Below, piece after piece: positions 46,901-57,559 of a stretch of 64,000 bases of DNA. The notes beneath the pieces were generated by a model that ran no database searches, was not told the DNA's origin, and saw nothing but the letters and a program-made list of their open reading frames with translations. The stretch lies in the NCBI GenBank assembly GCA_047967505.1, contig CM106539.1; one strand, 5' to 3'. Each line of letters begins with the position of its first letter. The stretch's first letter is position 1. Source of the DNA: Dipteris shenzhenensis. Taxonomy: Eukaryota; Polypodiophyta; Polypodiopsida; Gleicheniales. Both the position numbers and the translations under genes were made by a program.

Positions 46901-47930
46901 TGTTATTGGGCTCCACAAGTAGCTCTAGCCGGTGGACTTATTGAATAAATTTTCCAACTCAGTTGTACTTCTTTGTAGCGATGGTTGCAAAAGTGGGACC
47001 ATAAATTCACTATTGCCTTTTAGCTAAATTTCATGAAAGAAAGATTCTCCTTTGTACTTATTTGTCCATAAGGCTCCGCCACACCCCTATCAACTTTCTA
47101 GTCAAAGAGGGTAATTTCATCTTGGCAAAGTACTTTTTGTCTACTTTGTGGCTATTTATCCATTGGGCTCCCCCACACTCCAATAAACTTTTCACTCTAA
47201 AACTTATGTGTTTTATATCAATTCAACTACTTTTGGAAGATCATCTTGCAAGAGTTAAGTGAAATGTCCCAAGGAGAACCATTCTCCTCTTTCAATGAGT
47301 TCCTTATCATCATTAGACTCTAGTACAAATTTCAATCTCTTCAATGAATAAGGCATGATAAGATTAAACTTCAATTAGTTTTTCTTAAAGTTCAAGAAAC
47401 CTTTAATTTATTGTTTAGAAACCTCATAGGTTTGCTCCTGTGTTGATTCAAAAATTGACCCTTTTAGAGATCTCATTAGAGAGGCAAAATGAGGTAGTGG
47501 CTTTAGAAAACTTCTTTTTTAAATCAATCCAATGCCACCCCCATTCTTGGCACTTACCCTTTTTAAGAGTCACTCTCTTGTACCCTTACCCTTGAATTAG
47601 GAAAAGGTTGATGAGCTAACTGGCCAACTAGAGATTTGTCCACATGCATAACCTTGACATTATGATAGAAGTTGTATTGCTGTCCAACATCCAGTTGGTG
47701 TTGTTGGTGGAGATGGAGGAGAAGAAAGTGGAAGCTTTGGTTAGTATGATGGCCATGAAAGTAGTTGTGAAATGGCCACAAGAGGAGTGGAAATCAAAGA
47801 AGGCATCATGATATGGCCATGAGAGGAGTGGAAGGAATTGCTCGATTTTTAGAGACCTTAATATATATTAAGGGCAATCGTAAAGCTTAACTGGGATGTG
47901 ATTTTAAAATTTCCCAAAAATCATGAAGGT
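43901..47930. other. AT-rich region without recognised genes
   Basis: About 4 kb with only short frames, none resembling a known family. A degenerate duplication of about 65 bp (TTGCTTAACCCTAGGGATAC) occurs at 46,209-46,330, and another, built on ATTTGTCCATAAGGCTCC, at 47,060-47,200. Intergenic DNA or very old transposon. Confidence 0.55.
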
Positions 47931-47938
47931 TCTAATGT

Positions 47939-48150
47939 GGCTCAACAAAAGGAGTCACAAGATCAGTAAACGGGGGTTTAAACGAAAGCAAGTAAATTCT
48001 ACCCTGCAAAATTAAAGGCAACCTTGAATCCGGACCCGAATTAAGCAATCGTTGGCTCAACAAAAGGAGTCTCAAGGTCAATAAGAAGGTAGATTCCATT
48101 CCTCAAAATGAAAGGCAATCTCGAAGTGAGACCCGGGGCAGTCAATCGAG
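47939..48150. repeat. Degenerate tandem duplication, about 115-bp unit
   Basis: GGCTCAACAAAAGGAGTC at 47,939 and 48,054 begins two related units, each ending in CAATCG. It lies just upstream of the CpG-rich promoter region. Confidence 0.85.
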
Positions 48151-48399
48151 CGAGGAAAATTACACTACAAAACCTATGTCTCTGAGCACTGGTGGAGGGG
48201 CAATAAGATGGGGGTTGCGAGGAGGGTGGAGGAAACTCGTGAGGGGCGAAAGGGGAACGAGAGACAGGCTGTGCAAACGTACAAAGCAAACTTTTTGTTG
48301 GGTGAGGTGACCGGTTGCAACCGGGAATAGCCAGTGGGTCCACGCTCACGAGTCGCGGCTACCCGTGGCACCGGCCCCAGCCGGTGCACCCACAACGAG

Positions 48400-48560
48400 G
48401 AGCCCACGTGGACGCGTAACAGCCTGCGGAGGTTCCACGTGGACGTACAGAGGTCCCCGCAAGGATCCACGTGGAGGACCCCATAGGCACCCCGTGGATT
48501 TAAACGAAAATTTAAAAGGAAGTTTTCGAATGAAAAATAATAATAAATAAATAAATTTCC
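48400..48560 (+). promoter_or_regulatory. Probable promoter with three G-boxes
   Basis: Perfect CACGTGG motifs (G-box / ABRE core ACGTGG) at 48,405-48,411, 48,436-48,442 and 48,468-48,474, with start-to-start spacing of 31 and 32 bp. A TTTAAAAGG TATA-like stretch follows at about 48,512, then CT-rich sequence typical of a plant 5' UTR. The surrounding 1.4 kb keeps its CpGs, unlike all the transposon DNA. G-boxes bind bZIP and bHLH factors; ABA or stress control is only a possibility. Confidence 0.6.
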
Positions 48561-49371
48561 GTCTTCTTCAATAGCTAAGTAAATAAGTCATCTTCATCTT
48601 TTTGTTGTTTTGAAGCTCTGTGTTTTTTGCTCATCCGCCATAGCCAGCCTTCTCTGTGCAAACCTTCAATCTCCTCGCCACCACTTTCAATCTTTTCCTT
48701 GCATTCCTCTTCCCTTAATTTGCTTTTCCTCCTCCTCCTCCTCGTGCATTCCTGCTTTCACATCCTTCCATTGCCTTCCTCTTCTTCACTGCCCCCGCCT
48801 CTCATTGCTGCCGTCTCTGCCCGCCCCACCTTTGCCTTTTCGCCGCCCCTGGAGCTCCTCGCATCGACGCCGCTGGAATTGATCGCCTCAGGCCCTCTCC
48901 CGCAGCTCTTAATTGGGGAAGCCGCGAGCCGTTGGATGACAAACAGTGGAAAAGACAACGGTGGATAACGAATGCGGAGAAAGAGAATCTTACCGCGTGA
49001 GCTTCGATGTGAAGTGCCAATGTAATCTCTTCGCGAAGCGACTTCGTGCACACGATTGTGTAAGTGCATCCTTCGGTTCTGGCTGCCGTGAACGCGTGGG
49101 AATGGCTCAGAAAAGTAAGAACAGAAGGAGACAGAAGCCTTGATGCAAGCAGCACACTTAGAGTCCTAGACGACGGGCGTTGACTCAGAGATCCATAAAC
49201 TTCTGTGGCCATACATTCGCTATTGCATTCTGAGAAATTTGTATCAAGCTATTCAGACGTGCCTTCCTGTCTGTTGAAGCTGTGGATTTGGAGTGCTGTG
49301 TATACGCGCAACGATGGTAGTCATCGCTTCGCCCACGTCCACTGAATTTTAATCCCGTCTACCACAAGACA
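48561..49371 (+). other. Probable 5' leader of the sensor gene, with upstream ORFs
   Basis: CT-rich then CpG-rich sequence up to the chosen ATG. Several ATGs start upstream frames (48,610-48,882; 48,627-48,968; 48,946-49,143). None resembles a known protein. They may repress translation, or part of this stretch may be an intron; no decisive splice pair is seen. Confidence 0.45.
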
Positions 49372-49611
49372 ATGTCCGGTTGCTTCAGCCGTAGGCACAA
49401 TAGGGGCGGAAGCGATGCGTTTCTCGGTGCGCAATCTTCTGAAATAGCTCTTTCCGAATTAGACCGACGGATGTCAATTGACAGGTCTGTATTTAAAGCG
49501 CTAACCTATGAAGGCGAGGAAAGAGCACTAGAAGCTGGTGTGAGAAGGAGGGCTGCAAGAAGTCTGAAGGCCTCCATATGTCTCAAACTCACCATTTTCG
49601 TTGGCTTATTG
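49372..49611 (+). CDS. dCache-type membrane sensor, exon 1
   Basis: Codons 1-80: a Ser/Arg-rich cytosolic N-terminus (MSGCFSRRHNRGG) followed by the first half of a membrane helix, ICLKLTIFVGLL. The exon ends on a codon boundary before GTAAGC. The start is the only ATG in this frame after an upstream stop that gives the full helix. Joining to 49,730 restores the helix (FVGLL then VVLTAGAPALVLWL), strong evidence for the splice. It is the only clearly host gene in the window; the sequence lacks disabling changes and retains CpG. Confidence 0.8.
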
Positions 49612-49729
49612 GTAAGCGCAGCTTAGGTGCCGTTTGAAATCAAAATCTCGCTCTATTGTAATAAAATGTCTCAATCCATTTGCTCCATGCAACTTAGTCA
49701 CGTCTTGTGGCGTGTGTGGGCGCATGCAG
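49612..49729 (+). other. Intron 1 of the sensor gene (118 bp, phase 0)
   Basis: GTAAGC donor and GCATGCAG acceptor. Removing it joins the two halves of transmembrane helix 1 in frame. Confidence 0.8.
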
Positions 49730-50176
49730 GTTGTGCTTACCGCTGGAGCTCCTGCTCTAGTGCTATGGTTAAAGGCTCACGATCAACTCGTGAAGGAAAT
49801 AGAACGCGGCCTTGTCACCGTCTCTACCTTAAGAGAGCAACAGTTGAAAGACTACTTACTTAGTGAAACGGACAAAGCCGAGTTGATAGCAACCCGACTC
49901 ATAATCAACAACTTTTTGATAAACCATAGCATGGTCAACAAAAGTTTGGCGGAATTTGATCTGAAATCTGCTGTTGAAGTAATCACAGATTTTACGAGCG
50001 CTGCAATATATGACAGTGAAGGCCAGTTGAGCTTGGCGACTGACGAGTCTTTGTTTGAGAAATCCCTGCAGAGTACTGTTTTCGATTCCGTCCCTTCCGA
50101 TGGTTTGAAGCTTGCTCGTCCTATGCGTGTTCCTAGCGGCGGGTGGATATACACTGTTTTCAAGGCCATCTATCTG
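49730..50176 (+). CDS. dCache-type membrane sensor, exon 2
   Basis: Codons 81-229. After the end of helix 1 (about residue 94) comes a helical stretch KAHDQLVKEIERGL as in the long first helix of dCache domains, then membrane-distal Cache-like sequence with FTSAAIYDSEGQLSLA and GWIYTVFKAIYL. Potential N-glycosylation sites (INHS, VNKS) suit an extracellular position. The donor is taken as CTG|GTACAT because it keeps frame with exon 3; a nearby GTATAA donor would give a stop. The domain call rests on the pattern, not on a database match. Confidence 0.75.
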
Positions 50177-50599
50177 GTACATTCTCGCAAGTATAAGACA
50201 TTATCACTGAACAAGGCGTAGGCATCTAAATTTTAGGGACGTATTTTTTAGCGCACTTTTTTTTTCACCCACACCCCCATACACAAATGCCCAACTATTA
50301 GGGGCCAACTACCCGTGGCCTATGGTGACAAGCATCAGGTGATCTTCCTGAGGGAAGCGAATGCGGGCAGCTAGCTCAGGTGAGCGCCCAAGTGAATACA
50401 CCCTCACAAGTGAGATGTATTTGAATCACAGGCATTCTCCTGCATGCTAGCTGTCCGTATTCAGTTAGGGCAGCATCTCTTGGAGCATCCAGACCAAATA
50501 TGGAGCAGGGCATCATGTGCTTGAAGCGCACACACCTTGCAGCCATGGGGCTGCAGCAGGAGCAGGAATATGGGGGCATGTGGGTGCCACATGGAAGCG

Positions 50600-50930
50600 A
50601 TGCTGTGTGGCAGAGTCGGCCAGGATTGGCCAACCTGTCAGTCATTATGACCAACTATCAGGAGGGGCCTTATAAAAGGGCATATCTACATTGTTTCATC
50701 ATCAACAAAGCAAGCAGCAAAGCCCTCCAAAGCAGCAGCAAGCCAGCAGTTCATCAAGCTTTAGAGCAAACTTGGCAGCCTATCGGCCCTCTATGATGTT
50801 AAACATGTCCATTGATTTCAGCAATAAAGAATACAAAATCTCGTGGGTGCAGTGGGGTGGGGGGTTTGTGCAGTGTCTTTTATGTTTCGACGCTCTTTCT
50901 TTCCGTTAAGCAAGCACATATGCGAATCTT
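50600..50930 (+). mobile_element. Possible solo LTR or LTR piece
   Basis: A TATA box in CCTTATAAAAGGGC (about 50,666) and an AATAAA signal in CAGCAATAAAGAATAC (about 50,823), 150 bp apart, in non-coding DNA within an intron. The spacing suits an LTR promoter plus polyadenylation signal. No terminal repeats or target duplication were found. Confidence 0.3.
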
Positions 50931-53459
50931 TTGCTACCCGCAGAAGTACCATGCCAGGTGCATGAGTAAGGCCATCTAGCAGCAGGCTCTATTAGTATTC
51001 AATTAATGTTCTGAGTATGGTGCTAAGCAGATTGCCATGAGCAAGAGCAGCTATCAGGATAGCCAGTAACCAACTCCTATTGCCACCCTCCCATCCGTAT
51101 CAATGCTGCAAAGCTGCTCGCACCATGGGTGGATTGATTCTAGAGCTGTCGCTTTTATGATCTGGGATATCAATTACAGTACATGGTTCTTCTCCAGTCT
51201 GGACATTTAATGATCCTTGGAGCCAACATAAGAACATCTGAAGGAAGATTTAAACACTGAACACAGATCGTCCCTAAAGCAAGGAGTGAGTTTCACTAGT
51301 AGGACCATTGGATGCTATGATGTTCCAAATGATAATGCTGCAAACATGATGTTATATCATTTTGGACATTAATGTTGCTAGTGATGGAGGCATGTGGCTA
51401 GAGGCATAGATTCTAACCTTGGGAAAGTTTGGACATGTGGTACCCTTGGTACAGTAAGGGCAGTTCTATTGTAAAGGCACTTAGAACACACGAGGTGTGA
51501 GAGCTTAGGCTCATTAGGGGGAACCTTGGGATTGACCTTTTGATGCTGGTGACTCCCTAAGACACCCATGCGGGGTGGGGGTGTGGTATGGGAGACGAAG
51601 TCTTACTTGGCAGAGCACATGCCCGGGGGTGATCCTAGCAAGGATGTATGGTTGGCTGCTGATGTACCAGACCATGTTTCTTTTTGGCTGCTAGGGGGGC
51701 ATCTTGGGACTGGGGCTCCTCAAGAGCATCAGCTTGGAGAGTTGCCCTTTGATGGTGGTGACTATCTTACAACACTCTTGAGACGAAGTCTTACTTGGGA
51801 GAGGACGTGCCCGGGTTTGACTGACCTCTAGCTTGGGAGTGATCCTAGCAAGGTGTATGGTTGGGCGGTGATGCACTAGCTTTCAAGAGATCTTGGCTAC
51901 TAGTTGTCTTGCAGTTAGGTTTACAATGAGAGATCCTACTCGAGCTGTGTTTGATTTGGAATCAGAGCAAATTGTACTACAAAAATACCTCCTAGTTTTG
52001 CAATGCATATGCTTGATAGCACAAGGGCTAAATCATGGATTCTTGGATGGTGATGCTCCAGAGCATGACCCAAGGTCAAGCCAAGCCATTGGAGCAGATG
52101 GGCCGGCAAATCGGCCAACAAATTTGTGAGAGGTTGTGCACCTTGCAATGCAGGAGATGGGCAAGCAGCCCATGCTTTCTCTTATGCACCTAAATGATGG
52201 GGATGGTAAGGATACCTATTTAGTGTATCTTAGGCCGCATGTTTAGGGGATCCAGGAAAGAGGCTAACAGTGCGAGTTCATGGTAGAGAACATGCCAATG
52301 ACAGCCAAAAGTATTAAAACGATGGATAGGAAAAGGAATATGGCTGTGACGATACTTTTGAAAATGCTGATGGCGAGCAGCCCTTGCACAACCATACTGG
52401 TCTAAATAGTTTTTTGTTCCCATGAGTATATTGGTGCACAGCAGCAAAGATAAAGATGCACATGGAAGTGCTATTGAAGGAGACCAAGTTAAGGTTACTG
52501 TTTGGGATGAGATGAACTTGCCACAACATAATTTGAGGATCATGACAAAGGCAATCAGCTTTGCTGCATGCTTGCCGGTAAAGCGCCACGGTACACTTAC
52601 GCATGGAGATTTTCCTGCAATCCAACACGGGATGAAAGGTGGGCAACAGCTATAATCTGTATTACAAAACCATCCAGAGCCTTCCATCTTTGGGAAGCTT
52701 ATTATTGAGCAGCCCACTATGATCTTTGCCCATGGGGAACTTCGGCTAGAGACTCCCACCAGTGACACTTCCAATGGGTGACGTGTAGGGGATAGAGGCC
52801 TGTGTTCACTGCGCCATTTGGCATATCCTAACCTTGTGTGGATGCTTTTGGGAGAGCCTATTCAACATTTATTTTTCAACTCTCTTTCAGCACAATGCCT
52901 ATGAGAGGAGTTGGTCTCGACGTTAATCAGAGAGGAGGCACTACATAGAGTTTAGACCACCTCAAATGCAGCCTGGATAGATTTATGTAGAAGAACGACA
53001 TATGCCCAATACGCACATGGTTTGTGGGGTTGAGTGGAATATTGACGTCGCATCATGGTTACATGGGCCGACCATTTGAGGTCAACGGCGTGGTTGGACA
53101 AGTGTGCAGTAGACACAAAATATTTTGATGGACCATAGGTTCAAAGGAGAAACCAAGAATCCTAATGAGTGGAAAGAATGGCTCTCAGTTTTGGAAAAAT
53201 GTTCAAATTATACCCAATGGTGTTGAAGGCAAGATTTTTTGTGATGGCATGTGCCATGCCCACACCTAGTTGAAGATGAGGACTTCATCTTGGATGCCCT
53301 ACCCATGGGTAGCTTTCAAAGACCTCATGGATAGCAAAAAACGTTTGAAACGTTTTAAATCGCAAAAAAGATGTGGTTTGATTATGCACACACACTCTAT
53401 GATATCCCAAATTAGCCAGTCCCTAACCTCTCACATATGCCACGTCCCACATTCTGCAC
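50931..53459. other. Intron sequence without recognised features
   Basis: Mixed-composition DNA. A partly duplicated segment (GACGAAGTCTTACTTGG at about 51,594 and 51,783; CCTAGCAAGG repeated) lies at 51,580-51,870. The frames at 51,893-52,129 and 52,774-52,220 have no family resemblance. Probably old transposon material. Confidence 0.45.
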
Positions 53460-54553
53460 TCTCTTCACTAGGGGGGGGGTAAAGGATGCCGTAGTGAAAC
53501 TTCATTATGGTCGAGTGAAGGATCATGAGGGACTATGCACTGAGTTTTAACCTCCTAGCCCCGATCTTAGCAAAGCTATTTAATGAAGCTGTTTGTTTGG
53601 GGTTTCCACGCACCTGGACCATTAACACTATCTCACCCATTCACAAGGCAGGGGATCCCATGAGCCCGGAGAACTACAGGACCATTATGATTGGAAATGT
53701 CATGTCCAAGATTTATGCATCAGTACTTGATTCCGAGGTCAGCAGATTTCGGAGTGTCGAGGACTTAGAGCAACAGGACAGGCCGGATTCCGGTGTGATC
53801 ATGGGACCATGGACCACATTCTCACGCTCAGATGTATCATCGAGGAGGTGAGGGCACGGAAGCAGAGGGTTTACTGTTGCTTTGTGGATTTCCACAAGGC
53901 ATTTGACACGGTCTCGAGAGCCCACCTCATACGGCGCCTACAGGATTTGGGTTATGACCAGGAGATCATTTGGGCTGTCATGGCACTTTATGAGAGAGTT
54001 TCAGGCAGAGTCCGGGCAGGATCTGGGTAGACAGACAAGATCATGAGCACTATCGGGGTCAAATAAGGGTGTCCGTTATCACCTACCTTGTTTGGCCTCT
54101 ACATTGACGAGCTTGAGACAGTGATGCAGGCACCGGGGGGGGGTAGGTTGCTCTCTTGCGGGCACACTGATCCGGATATTGCTTTACACAGATGGCGTAG
54201 CTCTTTTGTCTTCCTCAACAGAGGGGCTCTAGAGACACCTTGACGCACTACAATCCTTTTGTGAGTCTCATGATTTGAAGATCAACCTAGGTAATACCAA
54301 GGTTATGATCTTTAATACATCTCGAGCCGTCATGCGCCAGGAGCAGTTCGCATTTGATGGGTCACCTGTTGAGGTAGTTTCATCATACACTTATCTTGGG
54401 GTTGTCTTTTCCATCTTCACTATGAGACCCGCAATGCAGGCACGCTTGAGCAGAGGACATGCTTCATTGGCCAGACTACAGAGGCACTGCTTCCGCTCTC
54501 ACTTTCAAGATCCACGGACTAAAGGGTTGCTTTTTGACTCCTTGGTCCGTCCA
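53460..54553 (+). pseudogene. Non-LTR element reverse transcriptase
   Basis: AVVKLHYGRVKDHEGL (about 53,490), ILAKLFNEAVCLGFP, NTISPIHKAGDPMSPENYR, MSKIYASVLDSEVSR, then after a frameshift CCFVDFHKAFDTVSRAHL, ALYERVSGRVRAG, KxGCPLSPTLFGLYIDELE, ILLYTDGVALLSSSTE and a thumb region (NLGNTKVMIFN, SYTYLGVVF). The catalytic FADD is YTDG here, so the second Asp is lost. There are at least four breaks. Confidence 0.9.
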
Positions 54554-54725
54554 TAAAAGTTTACCTCTTTTTGTTCTTTTTGTCTTCCTTTTGTTTTTCA
54601 TAAAAGTTTTTGTTTACCTCTTTTTTCTTCTCTTTCATATTCTCTTTTATTTTCTGTGTAGATTTTAGAACACCAAAAAATTTAAATTTGTATGATTAGA
54701 CTTATTCTAGTCTTACAAAGGTATA
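54554..54725 (-). mobile_element. 172-bp insertion with 15-bp target duplication
   Basis: TCCTTGGTCCGTCCA occurs at 54,539-54,553 and 54,726-54,740, and the RT frame (FDSLVRP then AGMYGSPCW) continues across it. The insert is T-rich on the + strand at its left end, so an A-rich tail on the - strand; this suits a short non-autonomous retroposon mobilised by a LINE. Confidence 0.85.
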
Positions 54726-54740
54726 TCCTTGGTCCGTCCA

Positions 54741-55826
54741 GCGGGTATGTATGGCAGTCCATGCTGGGGGGCCAGACTCGTCGGATACAGAGTAGGCCAG
54801 GGTGGAACGGGTACACGTTCTCATGTTATCATGGATGATCCGTGGTTAGCCATCCGTTCCTCACCAGATCATTCGGGCGGAGTTTGGGTCACCCCCATTA
54901 CAGCTAGATGCTAGCATTTCAGGTCATCACGTATCTGTACCAAGTCAGGGAGTATGGGGATTACACCTCTAGACGTAGCAGGCTACCATGGCTAGCACTG
55001 TCCTCTCCTTTGGCACTTAAAGCAGCAGGAGGGGACCACAGGTGCTGGTATGCATGCACAGAGAGATGGTTTGAGGGACTGGGGCTCGCTCCACATGCAC
55101 AGACTACCTCCTTTCCAGTACAGCATGGATTCTCCGTTTTCTCCCCTCCTATCACACGAGATCAACCAAGTTATTCGTGAGGATCTATTACAGCTACACA
55201 CATTCCGGACCTGGTTGGGCCCGAGTGATCTTCCAATGAAGATGGGCTTCTATAGAGATCACTTCTTACATATCACAGCGGAGGGTTTCATTGACCCACT
55301 AGGGTACATGCATATTTACTTACCCCACTCACTGAGGATCTCTCTTGGGCAGTTCCTAGTCTCTTCACATAGAATTCGTATCGAGAGCGGCAGAGCAGAG
55401 CGACTACCCAGGGAGAGGCGCATATGCACTTTGTGTGACATGCAGGAGGTTGAGACAGAGGAGCACTTCATCTTCAGGTGTCTTGTTTACTATGAGATCC
55501 GCGAACGATTCTATTGCCTCTTCAGGGATAGCTTTGGGATTTTGGCCCGATTCATCTCCTACCCAAACCAGCGTTGTTTGGCAGGTTTCGTTCATGAGGC
55601 ACTCAGACATCGCGAGAGGATACTTCGAGCACGGAGACAGGAGCAGACTTTTTCCTTGGCTGATCCCTCTCAGAGCTCTATCACTGAGTTTTTCCAGCCA
55701 GATCACATGGACACCCACAGGACGAGGCCTCGACATGACTGTGACCCAGAGCCTGTGACCCGACAGCTCATAGTGAGGGTTGACACACAGATCACACTTG
55801 GGGACATCCATCCCCTCATTGTTTAG
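54741..55826 (+). pseudogene. Non-LTR element C-terminal domain with zinc motif
   Basis: Open for 258 codons from 55,050. CTLCDMQEVETEEHFIFRC (about 55,425-55,485) has C-x2-C ... H-x4-C spacing like the zf-RVT region after many plant LINE RTs. HSLRISLGQFLVSSHRIRIE lies just before it. It ends at 55,824-55,826, 290 bases before the stem-loop. Confidence 0.85.
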
Positions 55827-56103
55827 AGTCGGGTCTCGCCCGATGGGGGTCACAGTAGCGCTAGTTAGACGCAGAGCTATGACCAGAAGACATGCCAGGG
55901 CTGCACCTTTAAGTGGCCGACAACACTCTATCGCCGATTTCATGCCCCCATTACCTCATCTGTCCTGATGTTGAGATAGTCGACTACCGCCTTGACTATG
56001 TTGTACTTAGGATTTAGTACTGACATTCTGCATTTTTACATTTACATTGATGTGGATGCTCGTTTTAGTAGCTCCACCACAGCTCGTTTGTCCTAAGTTT
56101 TTT

Positions 56104-56200
56104 CATAGTCTCACAGACCCATTGGTCTTCCGAAGACTTTAATAAACTTTCTTTCTTTCTTCTTTCTTTCTCTCTCTCTTTTTCCGTCAGACGGAATCTA
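56104..56200 (+). other. 3' tail and stem-loop of the non-LTR element (copy 1)
   Basis: ATAGTCTCAC, then the stem AGACC-CATT-GGTCT at 56,115-56,128, then TTTAATAAACTTTCTTTC and a (TTTCT)n/(CT)n run. The same layout occurs at 58,591 (+), and on the - strand at 57,171, 56,506 and 63,793. Confidence 0.8.
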
Positions 56201-56505
56201 TATATTCTATCTGAGGAACCAATTTTAGTGGTCGGCTAACGATAGAAGAGATAATCTTGACAGACAATGGCTTTGGCTCTGGTGAAAGCTGGAGTCGTCG
56301 AAGAAGGAAATCAATAATAAAGCGCCACTAGGCGCTTAGCCTGATTGGTCCGATTGGAGTTCTCTCTCCTCCTTTGTGGTCTCTGTAAGGTATCTCATCA
56401 TATGACAAGTGCCATTGTCACTCTAACCTATGCCAGAGAATTGTGTAGGACATAGTCCATGTCATGATCATCAATGTCACCATAGTCAATACTATAGTCT
56501 CTAGA

Positions 56506-56870
56506 AGACCGAAAGGTCTATGAGACTAAAGAGTACATCAAAACCAAAATGTCAATTCAGAACTGAGAGTCCACCCTAATGTCTTAGAAGACTTATGTAA
56601 TTACATCAATTATAGATTGAATGTCTTCACATCTATGTCGATGGCCAATTTGAAATTTTGATTGAGAGCAACACCTTCATGATATACTGCCCACTTGCCA
56701 TTCTTTCGAGCTTCGCATACTTTTTGAAGTTTATCAGCCTTCACCTTAAGCTGTTGATGGGTAAGATCCTCTGCCATACATATCTTGGTGCCTTTCAAGG
56801 CTTTGGCTTTTGTCGAAAAATTTTAAGTCTATCCTCTCATGTCTTGAATGTGATGATGGCATGATTTTGT
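56506..56870 (-). mobile_element. Short derivative with shared 3' stem-loop (copy 5)
   Basis: Sense is the - strand. The body encodes EDLTHQQLKVKADKLQKV and RKNGKWAVYHEGVAL (56,798-56,610), followed about 100 bases later by GTCTCATAG and the stem AGACC-TTTC-GGTCT (56,519-56,506). No RT lies between. A protein fragment close to the one in copy 4 suggests a deletion derivative of a larger element. Confidence 0.65.
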
Positions 56871-57129
56871 GGTGTGCGTTGGAATACATCAACTACTGTA
56901 GTGTCCCAAGTGAGTATGGGCATGACGTTTGCTATATTATCAAGGCATTGTTCAAACAGTAAAGGAACTTGTAAATCCTCATTTCACCAATGTTCTCAGC
57001 AACCCCCAATCCGCACATTAAGTGCAAGTTTCTCCCTAGATTTCTCCTCCTTAAGTGCTGAATCCACAAGTTTGTTGAGCTTTGATTTGACCTCATGCGA
57101 AATCAAATTTTCAAGTTTGGAAATGACAT

Positions 57130-57490
57130 GCGAAGGGAGAAAGAAAGAAAGATATATTAATGTCTTCAAGAGGCCTGACGGGCCTATGAGACAAGCACGA
57201 TGAAAAAGAGTAACTATTACATTTGAGTTTCAGAGTCAAGGGAGTGCATAGAGCGTCTCCAAAATTATTATAGGCTAATTATAATATAGTATAGAGATAG
57301 ACGGCTCTCATTTACATCAGTTTAAGGCTGAGAGTCTTTGGATCTAGGTTGAATTCTGCCTTTCCGTCTCTATAGACAGCCCATTTTCCTTCCTTTGGAG
57401 CATCCTTTGCTTTAGCCAATGCTATAGCTTTTGCCTTGAGCCGAGTCAAGGTGAGATCCTCGTCTTGGTACCTTTCAGCTGGTAGGTTTG
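57130..57490 (-). mobile_element. Short derivative with shared 3' stem-loop (copy 4)
   Basis: The - strand encodes RYQDEDLTL-like and KEGKWAVYRDGKAEFNLD (about 57,470-57,330), then the tail with GTCTCATAG, stem AGGCC-CGTCA-GGCCT (57,185-57,171) and CTTTCTTTCTTTC (57,155-57,140). The stem carries a paired A-T to G-C change relative to the other copies. Confidence 0.7.
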
Positions 57491-57559
57491 CTTGAGAACT
57501 TTGCCTCTTGCTGCCTTGTCATATTACTCATGCTTGTTCCCTCTTTGGAAGGATACCAA

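Larger units (their letters stand above)
53460..56165 (+). mobile_element. Non-LTR retrotransposon with FVDFHKAFDTV-type RT
   Basis: A 5'-truncated non-LTR element: RT, a C-terminal zinc motif and a 3' tail. The RT differs from plant L1 (FVDFHKAFDTV rather than KIDFEKAYD). It ends in a stem-loop and TTTAATAAACTTTCTTTC, with no poly(A). A 172-bp insertion sits inside it. The endonuclease and ORF1 are missing. Confidence 0.88.

Noticed and set aside
48627-48968. A 113-codon + frame upstream of the sensor gene, considered as a separate small protein.
   Set aside because: Leu/Ser/Pro-rich output of a CT-rich leader; overlapping frames are equally open. Treated as an upstream ORF only.
50280-50430. 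A tRNA-derived SINE, from GTGGCCTATGG and TTTGAATCAC resembling A and B boxes.
   Set aside because: The box spacing of about 100 bases is too large, the boxes are weak, and no tail or target duplication was found.
52220-52774. A 184-codon - strand frame in the large intron.
   Set aside because: Composition and residue order look random, with no motif, and it is in non-coding intron DNA. A decayed transposon piece cannot be excluded.
55404-55943. A 179-codon - strand frame.
   Set aside because: It overlaps the zinc-motif frame of the non-LTR element on the + strand and has no family resemblance.
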